Positions 9,719 through 20,849 of a DNA stretch of 64,000 nt are shown here, piece by piece. This DNA is from Rachicladosporium sp. CCFEE 5018 (lineage: Eukaryota > Ascomycota > Dothideomycetes > Cladosporiales > Cladosporiaceae). Under the pieces are notes generated by a model. The model worked only from the letters and a program-made list of their open reading frames with translations, ran no database searches and was not told where the DNA came from. A program made the position numbers and the translations under genes. The stretch is from the NCBI GenBank assembly GCA_002077045.2, contig KZ111156.1, positions 67,670 to 131,669 of the forward strand, read 5' to 3'. Within the stretch, counting starts at the first letter, position 1, and each line of letters begins with the position of its first letter.

Positions 9719-10044
9719 TCAAGGCGTATGGGTAATTGTCGCAGGTATGTCTTGCACTGTACAATAGCCGTGCATTGAAATTGACTCTTGCACAGCGCGT
9801 CAACGATCGACTTATACTCAGGACGTTACAGAGATCACAGCGCGCTTGGACGAGGCCAAGTCAGGAGTGGAAAGCACCATCATGAAGGAAACATGCACAG
9901 TCTTATGTGTATCACTCACGCTCGTGACTGGCTTCTAGTAGGGTTGGAGAGGGTCCAGAATTCTGTACAGCATATGTACTCCGCTTTTGTGGTATCTCAA
10001 CGCCACTCAAAGGTATGCTCCCCGCTTGCCGATTCCATTTTTCT
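9719..10044. other. Gene-poor stretch with an exon-like remnant, copy 2
   Basis: A 51-bp sequence at 9745-9795 has a good intron profile (GTATGT, TTGAC, CACAG). It is followed by an open frame with alpha-helical character (TEITARLDEAKSGVESTIMK) that is conserved in the copy near 21255-21370. No start or partner exon can be assigned, so I treat it as a remnant of an unidentified gene. Confidence 0.35.
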
Positions 10045-13000
10045 TCACTTTTCCTCCGGCGTCCCACGACCCTTGCTCCGACTCATACTATAAGGCGCCA
10101 GCACCCTCCTCGCCTCACAGATCCTCCAAGCCAAATTTCTCACACTCCCATCAGCAGCCACGACCTCAGGCGCGAATTCTACTCCAAACATCCTCTGGAT
10201 CGCATAGACAACTCGCTTGGCGTACTTGCCTTCCCGCTCGAGCGCAGGACCGAAGAGATCGCTCGGTGATCTGGGTGCGATGTCGGGACTGCGGTCAAAG
10301 CAGGTCTGCACTACGGGAAGGATCGCGCTCTCGATGGCTGCATGAATGTTGGACGTGCTGAAGTCGAAGCTGTCCTCGTCGAAGCGAGAGATTTTGATTT
10401 CGAAGGGGAGGGAGATGGCCATGACGTTGTGTTTGTTGGCGTGGTGGTAACGGAACTCGAAGACATTGGATGTCCACCATAGCTTATCCCCGGAGAACTC
10501 CATTGTGCCGGAGAGAAAGTCTTGGGATTCGCCGTCCTGACGTTGCGAGGCTGCAACGAGAACATCGGTAGTGATAATGCCAATGTCAGCTGTAGAGATA
10601 TCGAAACTGTTGGGATTCGTGGCGATCCAGCGTCCTTGCGAGGAGACCTTGGTTGCTTCACGGGATGCATTGTCGGCGACCATGTACAGACCGATCCAAT
10701 CTTTCTTGCTGTGATTGAGAGGTGCAGCCCACTTGACTCTGATCGGCGCGCCGTACTCAACAGTCAAGCGTTGGAAGCTGTCGGTGCGCTGTTGCGGGAC
10801 CTGGCCATCTTCACCTTCGCGACCGCTAGCTGATGCTGCTTCTAGCTGCAGGCTGGGGGTGCTCATGTCGATCTCAAGCGAGTAGTCCTTCGGGTTGAAC
10901 CCGGCTAGATCAGGTGCAAGTCGAGTGATGCTGATGCGCGCTGGGTATTGCTTAAACAGTGTCATCGAGTCCCGAACGAAGCTGCTGAAGCCGGCTGCTA
11001 GCTTTGGCCGTGCAGCATCGATATACTCCTCAACGAAGTCTAGTGTCTCATCGAGCACCCGATCGACGCTTCCTGTCCACTTCTGCAGTGGTGGAGGTAG
11101 TGATCGCTTGAGGCTCTTCGACACGCCTGAAGTCTCTCGTAGGCTCTGTCGATACAGCTTTTGCATGTGCGGCCGTTCAACGAACTGGATGAAGCACAGC
11201 GTGAGAATGTGCGACATGAGTGCGAGGAAGAAGATGGCTTTGCTCCACGTCAGTATAGCAGCACCCCAGACACCAGCCAGTCCGATGGTGCGTTCTGGGT
11301 TGTTCAAGAAGCGGTAGATGCCGTCGTATGTCAGCCGGCTGACAGTCGAGTCTGGGTAGAAGAAGTCGCCGAAGAACCAGCCGAATTCGCCGAGCGATTC
11401 GTAGATGCTAGTCACGGTCCAGACCTGCAGCGCGATAGCTGCGACGCCAATGACGTGTCTTAGTATTGTCATGCCATAAGTCCAGTCTGCAGGCAAGTGG
11501 TACATCTTCCACGTCGCGCAGACAAAGCTGGTATAGCACATGATCATGCTGAGGTGGTAGATACCCTTCCACTGCCGCCATGCTTCCTCGGTGCTCTCGC
11601 CGTACTTGACAAAGTGGCGAGTCCAGCGCTTCTTATTCGATTGACGGTCAAGGATGAAGCCGATGCCGATGGAGTACCAGAGCCTCCATGCGATGGCATT
11701 GATGACGAACAATGTCTGCCATGTGAACGTTGCAGGCGTGAGGAACGCGACGCTGTACATGTAGAACTGCAGCAGTGCCACGGAGACGTCCGTGATGCGG
11801 AAGAAGTCTACGTTCTGTAGGCCGATGAGGTTGTGTACAGGTGATGGAGTGCTTGATGGTGATGTTGTGGGCGGACTGTTGGGGCTCAACGAGTTCAAGA
11901 GCTTGGACTGGTACTGCGGTGGTGTTGAGATGCCAGATATGTCTGCACGCTTCGCTGGAGGAGGCGGTGCGTTGTACGTCTTCTCGATGTGTGGGCTTTC
12001 GACCACTGCCAGAAAGATGAGTTGAGCGGCGTGCGCTACGATCGAGATGAACAGCACCTTGTAGCTCGCAGCCATGAGTGAGATGCCGTAGTATCCAGCG
12101 TAACCCACCGAGTACATCGGATGCGGCGCCAGCTCGAAAACCCCGTCGAATGTTAGGTCCTGGTCGATCAGGTAGAAGAAGTCGCCCCAGTACCAAGCGA
12201 AGTCTTTGACCACTCGATGAGCGTCCAGCTTGACCCAGAGATTGAACAACACAAGCGCGATGCCACACACCCAGCGAGCAACCGTCATAGGCAGCTTCTC
12301 GTCGACCGGCCGCCCGCCACAGGCGATCGCGAAGAGGCAGTAGGAGGTAAAGTCACACATCAGGATCAAGTCGACTACACGACGGAACAAGAGCCAAGTG
12401 TTGTATTCCAGGGGCGCAGTCTCAAAGTCGTAGTCTTTCGGGATCTTGGTCTGCATCTCTTGCTTCAAGAGCTTATAGACAAAGGGATGAGGATTACGTC
12501 CGGACTCTGGCTTCTCGAAGATGCCAGATCGCTTAGCCCAGAGTGTGAGGCGCTTATGGTTCGACTGGATGTGCAGTAGCCAGCCGATGCCGCCATTGTA
12601 GCATAGTCGCCAGAAGAGGAAGATCACGGCGAAAGTTGGGATACGTAGTCGCGTTGGGAGAAAGTACAGCAGTCCGCAAAGGTAGAGCAGAACTGTGACG
12701 ATGGCGACGTCGGAAGCATTCTTCGGCTGCGTGGGATCAAACAACTGCGATACCATGTCTTCTGTATGTGGCACGGTGAACACTACGGTCCCGAGGTCAG
12801 TGGGGTTGAAACGGCTCATGTGGGAGATGTATGTCTTGATGTCCGATTTGCTTGACAGATTACTCTGCTAGACAGGAAATACCCAAGGCGACTACGCACC
12901 TGTGCCGTCTGGTGTCCTGCCATATGTCCTCTGCTCGCCATCTGCATTGTTGTCACCTGCCGCCTCTGCATTCAATGCTTTGACTTTCTCCGAAGCCTTG

Positions 13001-13101
13001 CGCTCTATATCAAGTCCTTCATGGACCTCAGATTGAGTGGGCAACCTCCCTCGAAGTCCTTCCACACTGGCAGGCTGACTGCCTGACGTCTCGGACACCA
13101 T
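10045..13101 (-). CDS. CHO2: CHO2 phosphatidylethanolamine N-methyltransferase, copy 2
   Basis: Complete 979-aa enzyme for the first SAM-dependent methylation of PE in the de novo phosphatidylcholine pathway, in the ER membrane. Exons 12900-13101 and 10045-12782; intron 12783-12899 (117 bp). The splice creates GRTPDGTVFTVPHTEDM. Many hydrophobic segments follow (e.g. VTVLLYLCGLLYFLPTRL, FVCATWKMYHLP region), with two copies of the methyltransferase core: WYWGDFFYLIDQDLTFDGV with ELAPHPMYSVGYAGYYG, and WFFGDFFYPDSTVSRLTYDG with FLNNPERTIGLAGVWG. The soluble C-terminal third matches fungal CHO2. Exon 2 also has an in-frame ATG at 12819, which copy 3 lacks; the exon 1 start makes it irrelevant. 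Confidence 0.95.
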
Positions 13102-13280
13102 ACTGCGGTAAAGCGAGAGGCTTCCTCGACCGGCTTGACGAGTGATGTTGGAGAGGGAAGCAGAACGCAAATCGCCTTATTATGGTGTGTAAGCAAGCAG
13201 CCAAGCGGGGGAGTAACAGATCGAGGGTGAACACATCTGGCCGTGTATCTGTACTTACAACTGCCCCGCCAGCACGTAAT

Positions 13281-13460
13281 GCACGCAAGTGGAGGATTGC
13301 CAGGCGTGAGGTCGCTAGCAAGTGCCGGAGTGACATGACAGAGTGCTGCCGGCGTCAACTCCGCCAAGCCGCCCCTCCATTGTGACTTCCAGCGGCGCCT
13401 CCCGTACCTTTACATGCATGTGAATGAGCCCCACTGTGCATGTGTCAATTCATACAGGAA
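13281..13460. promoter_or_regulatory. Conserved CHO2/UPF3 divergent promoter (copy 2)
   Basis: Counterpart of 910-1090. The palindrome here, 13409-13424, reads TTTACATGCATGTGAA and so has one outer mismatch, with the CATGCATG core and a second downstream CATGTG kept. The surrounding 165 bp has about six differences from the other copy. Confidence 0.5.
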
Positions 13461-13511
13461 AGCAACACCTCAGCTCACGACACCACGACAGGGGAGTAAG
13501 ACCACAGCATC

Positions 13512-15095
13512 ATGCCGCCGAAGGTACTACAGAAGACGGCCAATGACCAAGAATTTGGCGTCCTCTCAATCCCAGCATCCGCACGCACACAAGCCAGCCC
13601 GCAAAAGTCCAATGCCCGGCTCAAGCTCGAAGTGCGCCGTCTGCCACCGAGTCTGACCCTCACCGAATTCGAGGAGATCCTGGGGGAAGACTGGAAGCTA
13701 GGTGCAGGCAAGATTGACTGGCGCGAGTATCGCCAAGGCAAGATCAAGAGTCCTGGCAAACTTCCGGAGCAGAGCCGCTGCTACGTCCACCTCGTCAACG
13801 AGTCGCTCGTGCGAGACTTCGAGCAGCGCTTCCTCGATGTTGTCTTCCACGATAAATCGGGCACTCACAAGCTGCCCGAGCTGAAGCACCTGCCGCCTAC
13901 GCTTGGCTTTGCGCCGAATCAGCGCGTGCCTTTGCCGGGCAAGCAGAAGCCGGACACGAGGCAGGGCACTATCGATCAAGATCCGGAGTTCATCGCATTC
14001 TTGGAAGCAGAGACGCAGCCCATCGGTAAGCCGGCGCCTGTGGACGTCACTACTGTGGAGAAGGAGCCCAAGGCTAAAAGCACACCACTGATCGAGGCAC
14101 TGCGTGAACGCAAGGCGGCGAAAGCCAAGGCTGCGGCCGCTAAGAGCGATGCCAAGGTACCAGGCAAGACCGACGGGAAGGACAGCGCTGCTGAGGCGAA
14201 GGAAGTTTCCCCGGCCGTCTCCACTCCTAAGAAGGGTGAGAAAGGCAGACTGGAGCAGCTCACGAAAGACGTAGCCAAAGTTGCGAACAAGCAAGCGAAC
14301 GGCAAGCAGTCTCAGAATGGGAGTCCTGTATCTTCAGCCTCGCCGCAAAGAGGTGCAGTACCGCCTGCTAAGGGCAAGCGAGTCGCACCAACTCAGAGTC
14401 CGAAGGCAACTGTGACAGCTCCGACACCGCCAGCCAGTGCTCCACCGGTCCGCACAGCGCCGGCACAGAGACAACGAGGAAATGCAGAAGGCATCAAAAA
14501 GATGCTTCAGAAAGACCTTGGTATCAAGCCGAAGCCTGTTACATCTGCAACGTCAGCAGCTACAGCGCCTACGCCGCCAACCACAGCTCCAGCAACCACA
14601 ACACCCAAGCCCGCCGTCACTCCAACCCAACAAACCCCAACCCAGCAACCCACGCCTCCAGCCCCCCTCCCAAAAGCTTACCTCAAACACGCCAACCCCT
14701 CCCAAGGTATGACAGAGATCCTCATCCAACGCGCTCTCGCCGTCTTCGAAGCAAACCCCGCGACCATGGGCAACGTAACGATAGATCCCAGGAAGGGAAC
14801 AGCGATTGCGGTATTCAGAACCCAGGAGGGTTTGCGGAAAGCGCTAGAGGCGAAGCGGGTGAGTGTTGGGAGAGGCGAGGTGGAGGTGCTGAGGCTGAGG
14901 GAGGGGGTGCCGGGAGGTGCGCCGCAGGGTGGTGGAGGAGGCGGGAGGGGAGGGTTTAGGGGGCCGAGAGGGGGTGGTGGGGCGAGAGGTGGGAGGGGAG
15001 GTGCGGGTGTAGCTGTGCAGGGTGCTGGCAGTGCTACGACTGTGACTGTGCCCGCTGTGAAGGCTGCGACTGCTGCGCTGGCGACATCGACCTAA
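13512..15095 (+). CDS. UPF3: UPF3 nonsense-mediated decay factor, copy 2
   Basis: Complete, 527 aa, same length as the other copies. Differences lie mainly in the N-terminal tail (MPPKVLQKTANDQEFG), the low-complexity middle and the last 15 residues; the Smg4/UPF3 domain (LKLEVRRLPPSLTLTEFEE to EFIAFLEAETQPIGKP) is almost unchanged. Conserved domain plus drifting linkers suggests purifying selection, so this copy was probably functional. The RGG tail is retained. Confidence 0.9.
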   Translation: MPPKVLQKTANDQEFGVLSIPASARTQASPQKSNARLKLEVRRLPPSLTLTEFEEILGEDWKLGAGKIDWREYRQGKIKSPGKLPEQSRCYVHLVNESLVRDFEQRFLDVVFHDKSGTHKLPELKHLPPTLGFAPNQRVPLPGKQKPDTRQGTIDQDPEFIAFLEAETQPIGKPAPVDVTTVEKEPKAKSTPLIEALRERKAAKAKAAAAKSDAKVPGKTDGKDSAAEAKEVSPAVSTPKKGEKGRLEQLTKDVAKVANKQANGKQSQNGSPVSSASPQRGAVPPAKGKRVAPTQSPKATVTAPTPPASAPPVRTAPAQRQRGNAEGIKKMLQKDLGIKPKPVTSATSAATAPTPPTTAPATTTPKPAVTPTQQTPTQQPTPPAPLPKAYLKHANPSQGMTEILIQRALAVFEANPATMGNVTIDPRKGTAIAVFRTQEGLRKALEAKRVSVGRGEVEVLRLREGVPGGAPQGGGGGGRGGFRGPRGGGGARGGRGGAGVAVQGAGSATTVTVPAVKAATAALATST

Positions 15096-15282
15096 TGCAA
15101 GTGCTGCAGCGGGCGATGATTGTCGCTGATGCAGCCGCTGGGGCTTGACCGAGAGCTCTGCGACCATGCTTATTTGGCAATGAATGGGTATCTATAGTGT
15201 ATGCCTCTACAGCCTCTCCCTTGTCTTCCCACTGCACACGCAGTCAGCTCCTGTCTCGTCCTTCTATTCTAATATGCACGGC

Positions 15283-16095
15283 TCACCTCTCGCCCCCAAA
15301 TCCAAATCGCTCGTACGGAAATTTCTCCAAGGTCTCTAGGAGCACACCCCACCCATCGCCCACCTCCCCAGCTTTCTCCCTCACAGCCTCGCCCTCAATA
15401 AACTCCCCCGTCAACCCAGCCAACACCTCCTCTTCCCTCCCCTTGAACTCTTGCCTAAGCCCCGGGTGCGGACACCACACGACTTGCATGCCCGCCCGTC
15501 GCCCAGACTCAACGCCTGGGACTGAGTCCTCGAACACCAGACACTGCTCTGGCAGGATCTCCTCCTTACCTTCGCTGCGCCGACGCGTGTTGATAGTCTG
15601 CAGAGCGAGGAGATAGATATCCGGCGCCGGCTTGCCACGACCTTTGGGTATCCGCACGTCGTCTCCCAAAACTTTATGCTCCGGCCCGAAGACGTTGAAG
15701 ATATGCTCTAGGTGGTGTGTTTTGATTTTGAAGTTGCCTTTGTGGCTGCTCGTCGCTAGGGCCATCTCTACGCCCCTATTCTTCAAGCCCTCGAGCAACT
15801 CTACGACCCCTGGCAAAGGCTGCGTGGCGGGGAAGTGCTCTTTTTGCAGCTCTGTTTGCCGGCGCATGAAGTCTTCCCTCGTGATGGGGAGTTGCGCCCA
15901 AGTGTGGAAAATTGCGCCTGCTGCGGGGCCGGGGCGGCCTTGCATTTGAGCTTTTATGCTCCAGGGTAAAGGGGGACGGGAGTGCTCGGCGAGAATGAGG
16001 TTTGTGATGAGGGTGTAGAGGTCTTCGGAGTCGATTAGGAGGCCGTCCATGTCGAAGAGGGTTGCTAGGATGGGGCGGGGTGGGGGAGGGGCCAT
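15283..16095 (-). CDS. HAD-superfamily phosphatase, copy 2
   Basis: Complete 270-aa copy, start at 16095. All four HAD motifs are intact (DMDGLLIDSED; ATSSHKG; KGRGKPAPDIY; FEDSVPGVESG). Changes against 26738-27550 are mostly conservative (e.g. KNRGVEM for KERGVEM, THHLEHIFNV for TDHLEHIFSV). Confidence 0.85.
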   Translation of the reverse strand: MAPPPPRPILATLFDMDGLLIDSEDLYTLITNLILAEHSRPPLPWSIKAQMQGRPGPAAGAIFHTWAQLPITREDFMRRQTELQKEHFPATQPLPGVVELLEGLKNRGVEMALATSSHKGNFKIKTHHLEHIFNVFGPEHKVLGDDVRIPKGRGKPAPDIYLLALQTINTRRRSEGKEEILPEQCLVFEDSVPGVESGRRAGMQVVWCPHPGLRQEFKGREEEVLAGLTGEFIEGEAVREKAGEVGDGWGVLLETLEKFPYERFGFGGER

Positions 16096-17288
16096 GGTGG
16101 ATTGCGGAAGGGGGAGGCTGAGATGGGGGAGTGGGGACTTCGGAGTATGGTGAAGTCGAGATGTAAATCTTAGGAAAGGGAGGATCAAACAAAGAAAGGA
16201 AGAGTGAGAATGTGATCGCGAAATGATCGATCAAGTCGCGTCTCCAAATGCATGATGAACTTTTTGCGGGTAACAGCACTGATGCGGGGTTTGACGTGGG
16301 AATAAAGCGAGGCCGGCACCTACCTCGAACCAAACCTACACGCACGATGCACGAGTCTAGATGTCTGCCCTACCTGCGCAGGACTGAGGCGATCCTTGAG
16401 TTGACCTTGTACAATGCTCATCATCGCAGGTCCCAGATACCATCGTCCACACGATCGTCTTACCGGATCGCCCGTCGATGCGGACCTCGGCCTGCAAGCG
16501 CCAGCGTCGATTGTAAGGAGAACGGAGTGCAATTTGTCCCGGTCTGCATGGCGCTGCTTCCAGGAGCTCCTTGGACAACAGGCTGACTTGGACGGCGCAT
16601 GCCCATGTCCAGTCGAGGCAAATAGATGAACGCGTGAGGTGTCCCTAGAACGCGATTGTTAGTGTGATGTGCACGTCTCCATTATAGGACAATAGTTGTC
16701 AAAGATGTCCGGCTTTGTAGGCGCATGCAAGACTGCATGAAGTATTGTCGATGAGAAAATCACTTATTGAAGTATAGCATCTTGTACACAATGTACCACA
16801 AATGCTACTATATTGGGAGTGCCATATCAACGACCCCTGTTAATGCGGCGCTCCAGCGTCACGGCGGCGTCAGATCGGCACGTCGATCTCTGTCATTGTG
16901 CATGTTGTGTATGGCAAACCGGCTTCGCTCCGTGTTGATGAACTGTACTCTCGCAAGGCTCAAGGGGATCAAGCTGTTAGATATATTGCCTTGGTTGGTA
17001 CGAGCAATGCATTGGAAGATTTGCGACTATCGAGAGAAGGTACCGAAAGCTCGGTACACTTAGCCGGGGTCTGTCTTTGTCGGGAATTCCGAGGCGAGGA
17101 ACAAGGAACTCCTGCAACTCGAACCGGGACCTACAACATCACTCGAGTCCGCCATACTACGAGGTATCGTGAAAACTGGGCGCGGATTGCTCAGCGCGTC
17201 GCGATAGTCGTATCACGAGAATTGGGCATGCAGCGCGGCTCTCACGCTGGCCCCTAGGATAAATCAGCCTGCACCGGTGCAAGCCACG
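16096..17288. other. Intergenic region between HAD and transcription factor, copy 2
   Basis: About 1.19 kb. Sequence around 16690-16830 is unrelated in detail to its counterpart, while about 16840-17288 is strongly conserved and probably forms the transcription-factor leader. An open frame of about 119 codons (16898-17257) begins at GTG and is broken in the other copy, so I do not call it. Confidence 0.6.
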
Positions 17289-18189
17289 ATGGCATACTTG
17301 CAGTCGCAGGGCACACCGAGTGCAGTGCCTCCGCAGACGATTACGCCTCCCAGCAGCGAACCTCACGGCCAAAAGCGAAAGACACCGCCACATCAGACAG
17401 GCACGAAGTCGAGCAAGAAAGTCAAGCGCGTCGGACCCAAGAATGATGCGCCGAAGCCCGACAGCATGGCTGCAGGCGACGGAGACAACGACGGGGACGG
17501 CAACAAAGCTAAGCGCGTACGGACTGGGTGCTTGACCTGTCGAGAGCGACATCTGAAGTGCGACGAAGCTTGGCCAAGCTGTCAGAATTGCAGGAAGAGC
17601 AATCGCCAATGCAAGAGAGGCATTAAGCTCAACTTCATCGACACATGGTGCGATCAGCCGCCGCATATCGTAACGCTTTTCGGCACGCACGACTGGAGAG
17701 TCGAATTCTTGGATGAGTCACGGGAGATCGCGACTGAGTATGTTGGCGGAACACACGTGTACGAGCCGCTTCAGCAGCCAGTACCTCGAGCGCATACTCG
17801 AGAACGGCCTCGAGAAGACAGCACCATCTTGCACTATGCGCCGAGTGGACCACCGTCCGGTCCTGTGCCTCAGCATGCTTACCCACCGAATGAAAACTTC
17901 GCACATGACCCGAGTCTGATGCAGCAACCAAACCTTCCCCATTCGAACGGCATGCTGTACAGTGAGCTGCCTCGGTCTGAGCCCATGCAATATCCGATGC
18001 ATCCACCTAGTACAGTCTCATCGAATCCCTCAGCCCAACAAGCAACTATATCTCACACGAATCCGGAGCAAGTGCCTGCGCATCACCACGCGCCCAATGG
18101 GACAGAGGTTTCGCCGGTGCACGAGAAACGAGAGTTCCTCAACACGTCCGAGGAGACTTTGTTCATGCAAGTCTTTGTCGAGGAAGTTG
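17289..18189 (+). CDS. Zn2Cys6 transcription factor, copy 2, cut by gap
   Basis: About 300 residues from ATG at 17289 (MAYLQSQG). The zinc cluster (CLTCRERHLKCDEAWPSC then CRKSNRQC) and FLDESREIATEYVGG block are identical to the other copies; only a few scattered substitutions (S/L at residue 4, E/Q, N/S, L/V, A/V, P/S) distinguish it over 900 bp. The contig ends at FVEEV, before the middle domain. Confidence 0.88.
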
Positions 18190-18289
18190 NNNNNNNNNNN
18201 NNNNNNNNNNNNNNNNNNNNNNNNNNNNNNNNNNNNNNNNNNNNNNNNNNNNNNNNNNNNNNNNNNNNNNNNNNNNNNNNNNNNNNNNN
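18190..18289. other. Assembly gap of 100 N
   Basis: Second 100-N placeholder. As at 7015-7114, the left flank is the transcription factor on the + strand and the right flank is GCP4 on the - strand, but the cut points within both genes differ from the first gap. Confidence 0.99.
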
Positions 18290-19432
18290 CATACATTGGG
18301 CGAGCTCGCTGTCCTTCACAGAGAGAGACTGCAAGGCTTTTGCTGGATGGTCTTGTAGCAGCTTACCCATGCCTTGCTGCTTTGCCAACCCACGCTTCTC
18401 GGCCTCCGCGATCAACGTGAGGGCGAAGTCGCCATCTTCGACCAGAAAGTATCGCCGCATGCAAGAGAGCAGCAGATTGATCTCGCTTAGGGGCAATAGG
18501 CTTTGCAGTACACCTTGAGACAGTGATTGTCGGATGGCCGATACAGCGCGTGCTAGATGCAGCTGATCTAGGGGCAGATCAAGCCTTGCCAAGTGTTTTG
18601 AGTGCTCTCTCGACAGAGCATGCGTTTCGGCAGTCATAGTGCCGCGGCCACCTGGCTGCTGGCTGTGATACTCCAGCTGACGCAGAGACTGCCCGATGAA
18701 CATCATAGATGATGCTGTTGCTTTGCTCACAAAGCTGGGCAACAGAACAGTGTTACGCACTACCTTCTCGGGCTCTTCCTCACTCCTCTCCAATCTTATG
18801 AAGAAGTCATCGGCACCATGAGTCGGCAATATCCCGTGTAGCACCCATGAAGCCAATTGCCTCAGCCAAGCAGCCTCTGCCACCTTGCTGAGCTCTGAGG
18901 CGACCGTTTCGATGTCAGGGTAGCCAGTCTGAGTGTCAGCACGAAGTCGATCGATCAATGCAGCACCTGTGCATTCCTGCTGCTTGTCCTTCGATTTAGA
19001 CTCATGGTCTGGTCTCATGAAGCAAGCTGCGTCCCAATACCATTGCATTCGCCTCTGCCACTCGCCGAAATCTGATACAATGGTTGACAGAGGCACTATG
19101 TTGTAAGCACCTACGATGCTGGGATCTTTAGTCAAGATTCTGCGCTCGACGTCGATAATCTTGCGCTGGAACCGTGCCAGGTGCGTTTGACGAATACTCG
19201 TGGCTACAGCACGGCTGATGATCGATCGATGAGATGCCGCTATGCCGTTCAGATGTGTACGAAGCCTCGTGTGTAGCTCAGACAGCTGTCCCAGGGAGTT
19301 CAGAAGTCCCTTCTCGGAGGGAGACAGAATGTCCAGATCTCCGTCGGCGTCATGAGCACCAGGGGAGTCTCCATGCTGCCCAAACAGTGGCGACGGGTGT
19401 CCTGACAGCGCCAGGAGAACCTCGTGTAGCAT
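18290..19432 (-). CDS. Gamma-tubulin complex component GCP4-like, copy 3, C-terminus lost in gap
   Basis: 381 residues from ATG at 19432 to the gap edge, with no intron. Shares the GCP4 opening MLHEVLLALSGHPSPLF; further in, TVASELSKVAEAAWLRQLAS with WVLHGILPTHGADDFFI matches the GCP N-terminal domain segment that precedes the 'yFI' motif of Spc97/Spc98 proteins, and LLSCMRRYFLVEDGDFAL matches its 'K..LLL..GDF' strand. The C-terminal gamma-tubulin-binding domain is missing. Confidence 0.82.
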
Positions 19433-19912
19433 CTTGCCAGTGTTATTTTATCACTTTCATGCTCTGTCACCGGTCGAATTGTCAATGCCTTTACCCGTCA
19501 CCTCGATCGCATCTCAAACTTCGAGAAGTGAAATCGCACAGTCGCTGCACCCACTTCGCAGAATGCATTCGTTCAGCTTGAAGTGTTCATCTGCTCGACA
19601 CTGTCACCACTCTATCTCGCATGGTGAAGTGCCGTTGTCACGTCCAAGTCGCGTTGCCCGAACGTGGGAGACGCGCCGTGGAGCCGACTTGCCGGCGTAG
19701 GAAGTGACGTTGGTGTGGCGAAGTCAATGCAGGGCGCGGGGCCAGATCTACGGCGGGGGCATTGGACTGACTTCACCCTGCCACGTTGTCTTGTATCGTT
19801 ACCTGATCAACAGACAGACGCATTGTTTTCTTGACTCCAGCATCAAGCACCACAGTGAAGGAACAGTTCAAGTTTCGACCAAATCTCTATCGCCTTACTA
19901 CCTACCGCCATC
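19433..19912. promoter_or_regulatory. Divergent promoter between GCP4 and the small gene (copy 3)
   Basis: Counterpart of 7653-8133. The distal part (19500-19610) has diverged with replaced sequence, while 19620-19800 is conserved and keeps TGACGT at 19705-19710. Confidence 0.45.
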
Positions 19913-20286
19913 ATGCAGAACATCAGAGAGAAGCTGAAGAGAAAGCTGTCAATGCACGACAAGAATGGTACATGGACTGCAATCAAGGAAAGGAGAACCT
20001 TACTGACGACAACATAGTGAACCTCGATGATAAGGACGCCGAGGCCGACGACATTGATGAGGAGACGGCAGGACACCTCCACCGCGAGATCGAGCGCGCA
20101 GAGCAGGAAGGCCACCCCGAGGGACGCCCCGGCAGCTTCCTGAACCGCCTCATCTCCCACGGCAACAAGAAGACTGAGGACCAGCTGATGCAGGATGCGC
20201 AACGTATGCACCACGAGGAGAACGATAAGCCGAAGGCGTTTCCCGCGCAAACCCCAGCTACTGGCAACCAGTCTACAAGCACTTAG
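19913..20286 (+). CDS. Small charged hypothetical protein (107 aa), copy 3
   Basis: Exons 19913-19967 and 20018-20286, intron 50 bp (donor GTACAT, branch ACTGAC, acceptor CATAG). The splice sites have drifted from copy 2, yet the frame and protein are kept, differing only near the C-terminus (AFPAQTPATGNQSTST). This conservation across diverged copies supports a real protein of unknown role. Confidence 0.75.
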
Positions 20287-20849
20287 GAGGGCTTGAAGAG
20301 GAAGGAACGTCGGTCTGTGGGTGGAGGATGGGGGAGCCCGAAGAAAAAGGCGTGATGCACAGGCGGTTGTATATAGACTCGATGAACGAGTACAGATTAC
20401 GAATGCCAGTGAGTATCAACGGCATCACTTCGTCTTGTCGTCCGCAGACTTGGGCTTAATCTTCGATTTTCGTTCCGTTCACTTGCAACTATGCTTTCCA
20501 GCTTCTTTACTGCATTGCAGCTCATGGCCTCAATGAGCCGCTGACGTAGACGCCCTATGAATCAATGTAGCCACACCAGGGGTTCATTTCAAGTTTGTTC
20601 TCTAATCTGAGATACATGAAGTTGCACCTGCTCAAACCACAATCTGCACACCCAGCCAGCAGTGCCGTACACTGGAAGACGCAGGTCGTACGGAAATCCG
20701 GAAGAAGAGGCCTATGAGCTTATCAGGTGTGCTGTTTCTGCACGACAGCATTTGGGACAGTCGACTGACATTTGTACACAGCAAGCTGATAGGCTCCCAA
20801 ATCTTTTATCGCCTGCGGAGAGCGTACGTCACGCATTCCTATCACAACC
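20287..20849. other. Intergenic region, copy 3
   Basis: About 560 bp matching 8508-9071 with scattered changes. Nothing recognisable in it. Confidence 0.6.

Larger units (their letters stand above)
7115..18189 (+). repeat. Copy 2 of the block: diverged allele or homeolog
   Basis: This contig carries GCP4 (partial), the small gene, the decayed 2EXR-like gene, CHO2, UPF3, HAD and the 5' part of the transcription factor, in the same order and orientation as 18895 to about 29630. It differs by many substitutions and some indels, but identity is patchy: for example 11000-11185 matches 22452-22637 almost perfectly, while flanking CHO2 exon sequence differs at many third positions. This is what a second haplotype, homeolog or ectopically converted paralog looks like. 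Confidence 0.9.

Noticed and set aside
12780..12819. ATG at 12819 as the CHO2 start
   Set aside because: It lies inside the predicted intron; the other copies have ATT there, and only the upstream exon supplies the conserved GRTPDGT sequence.
16898..17257. 119-codon open frame upstream of the transcription factor in copy 2
   Set aside because: Starts at GTG, is interrupted by a stop and a length change in the other copies, and looks like leader sequence.
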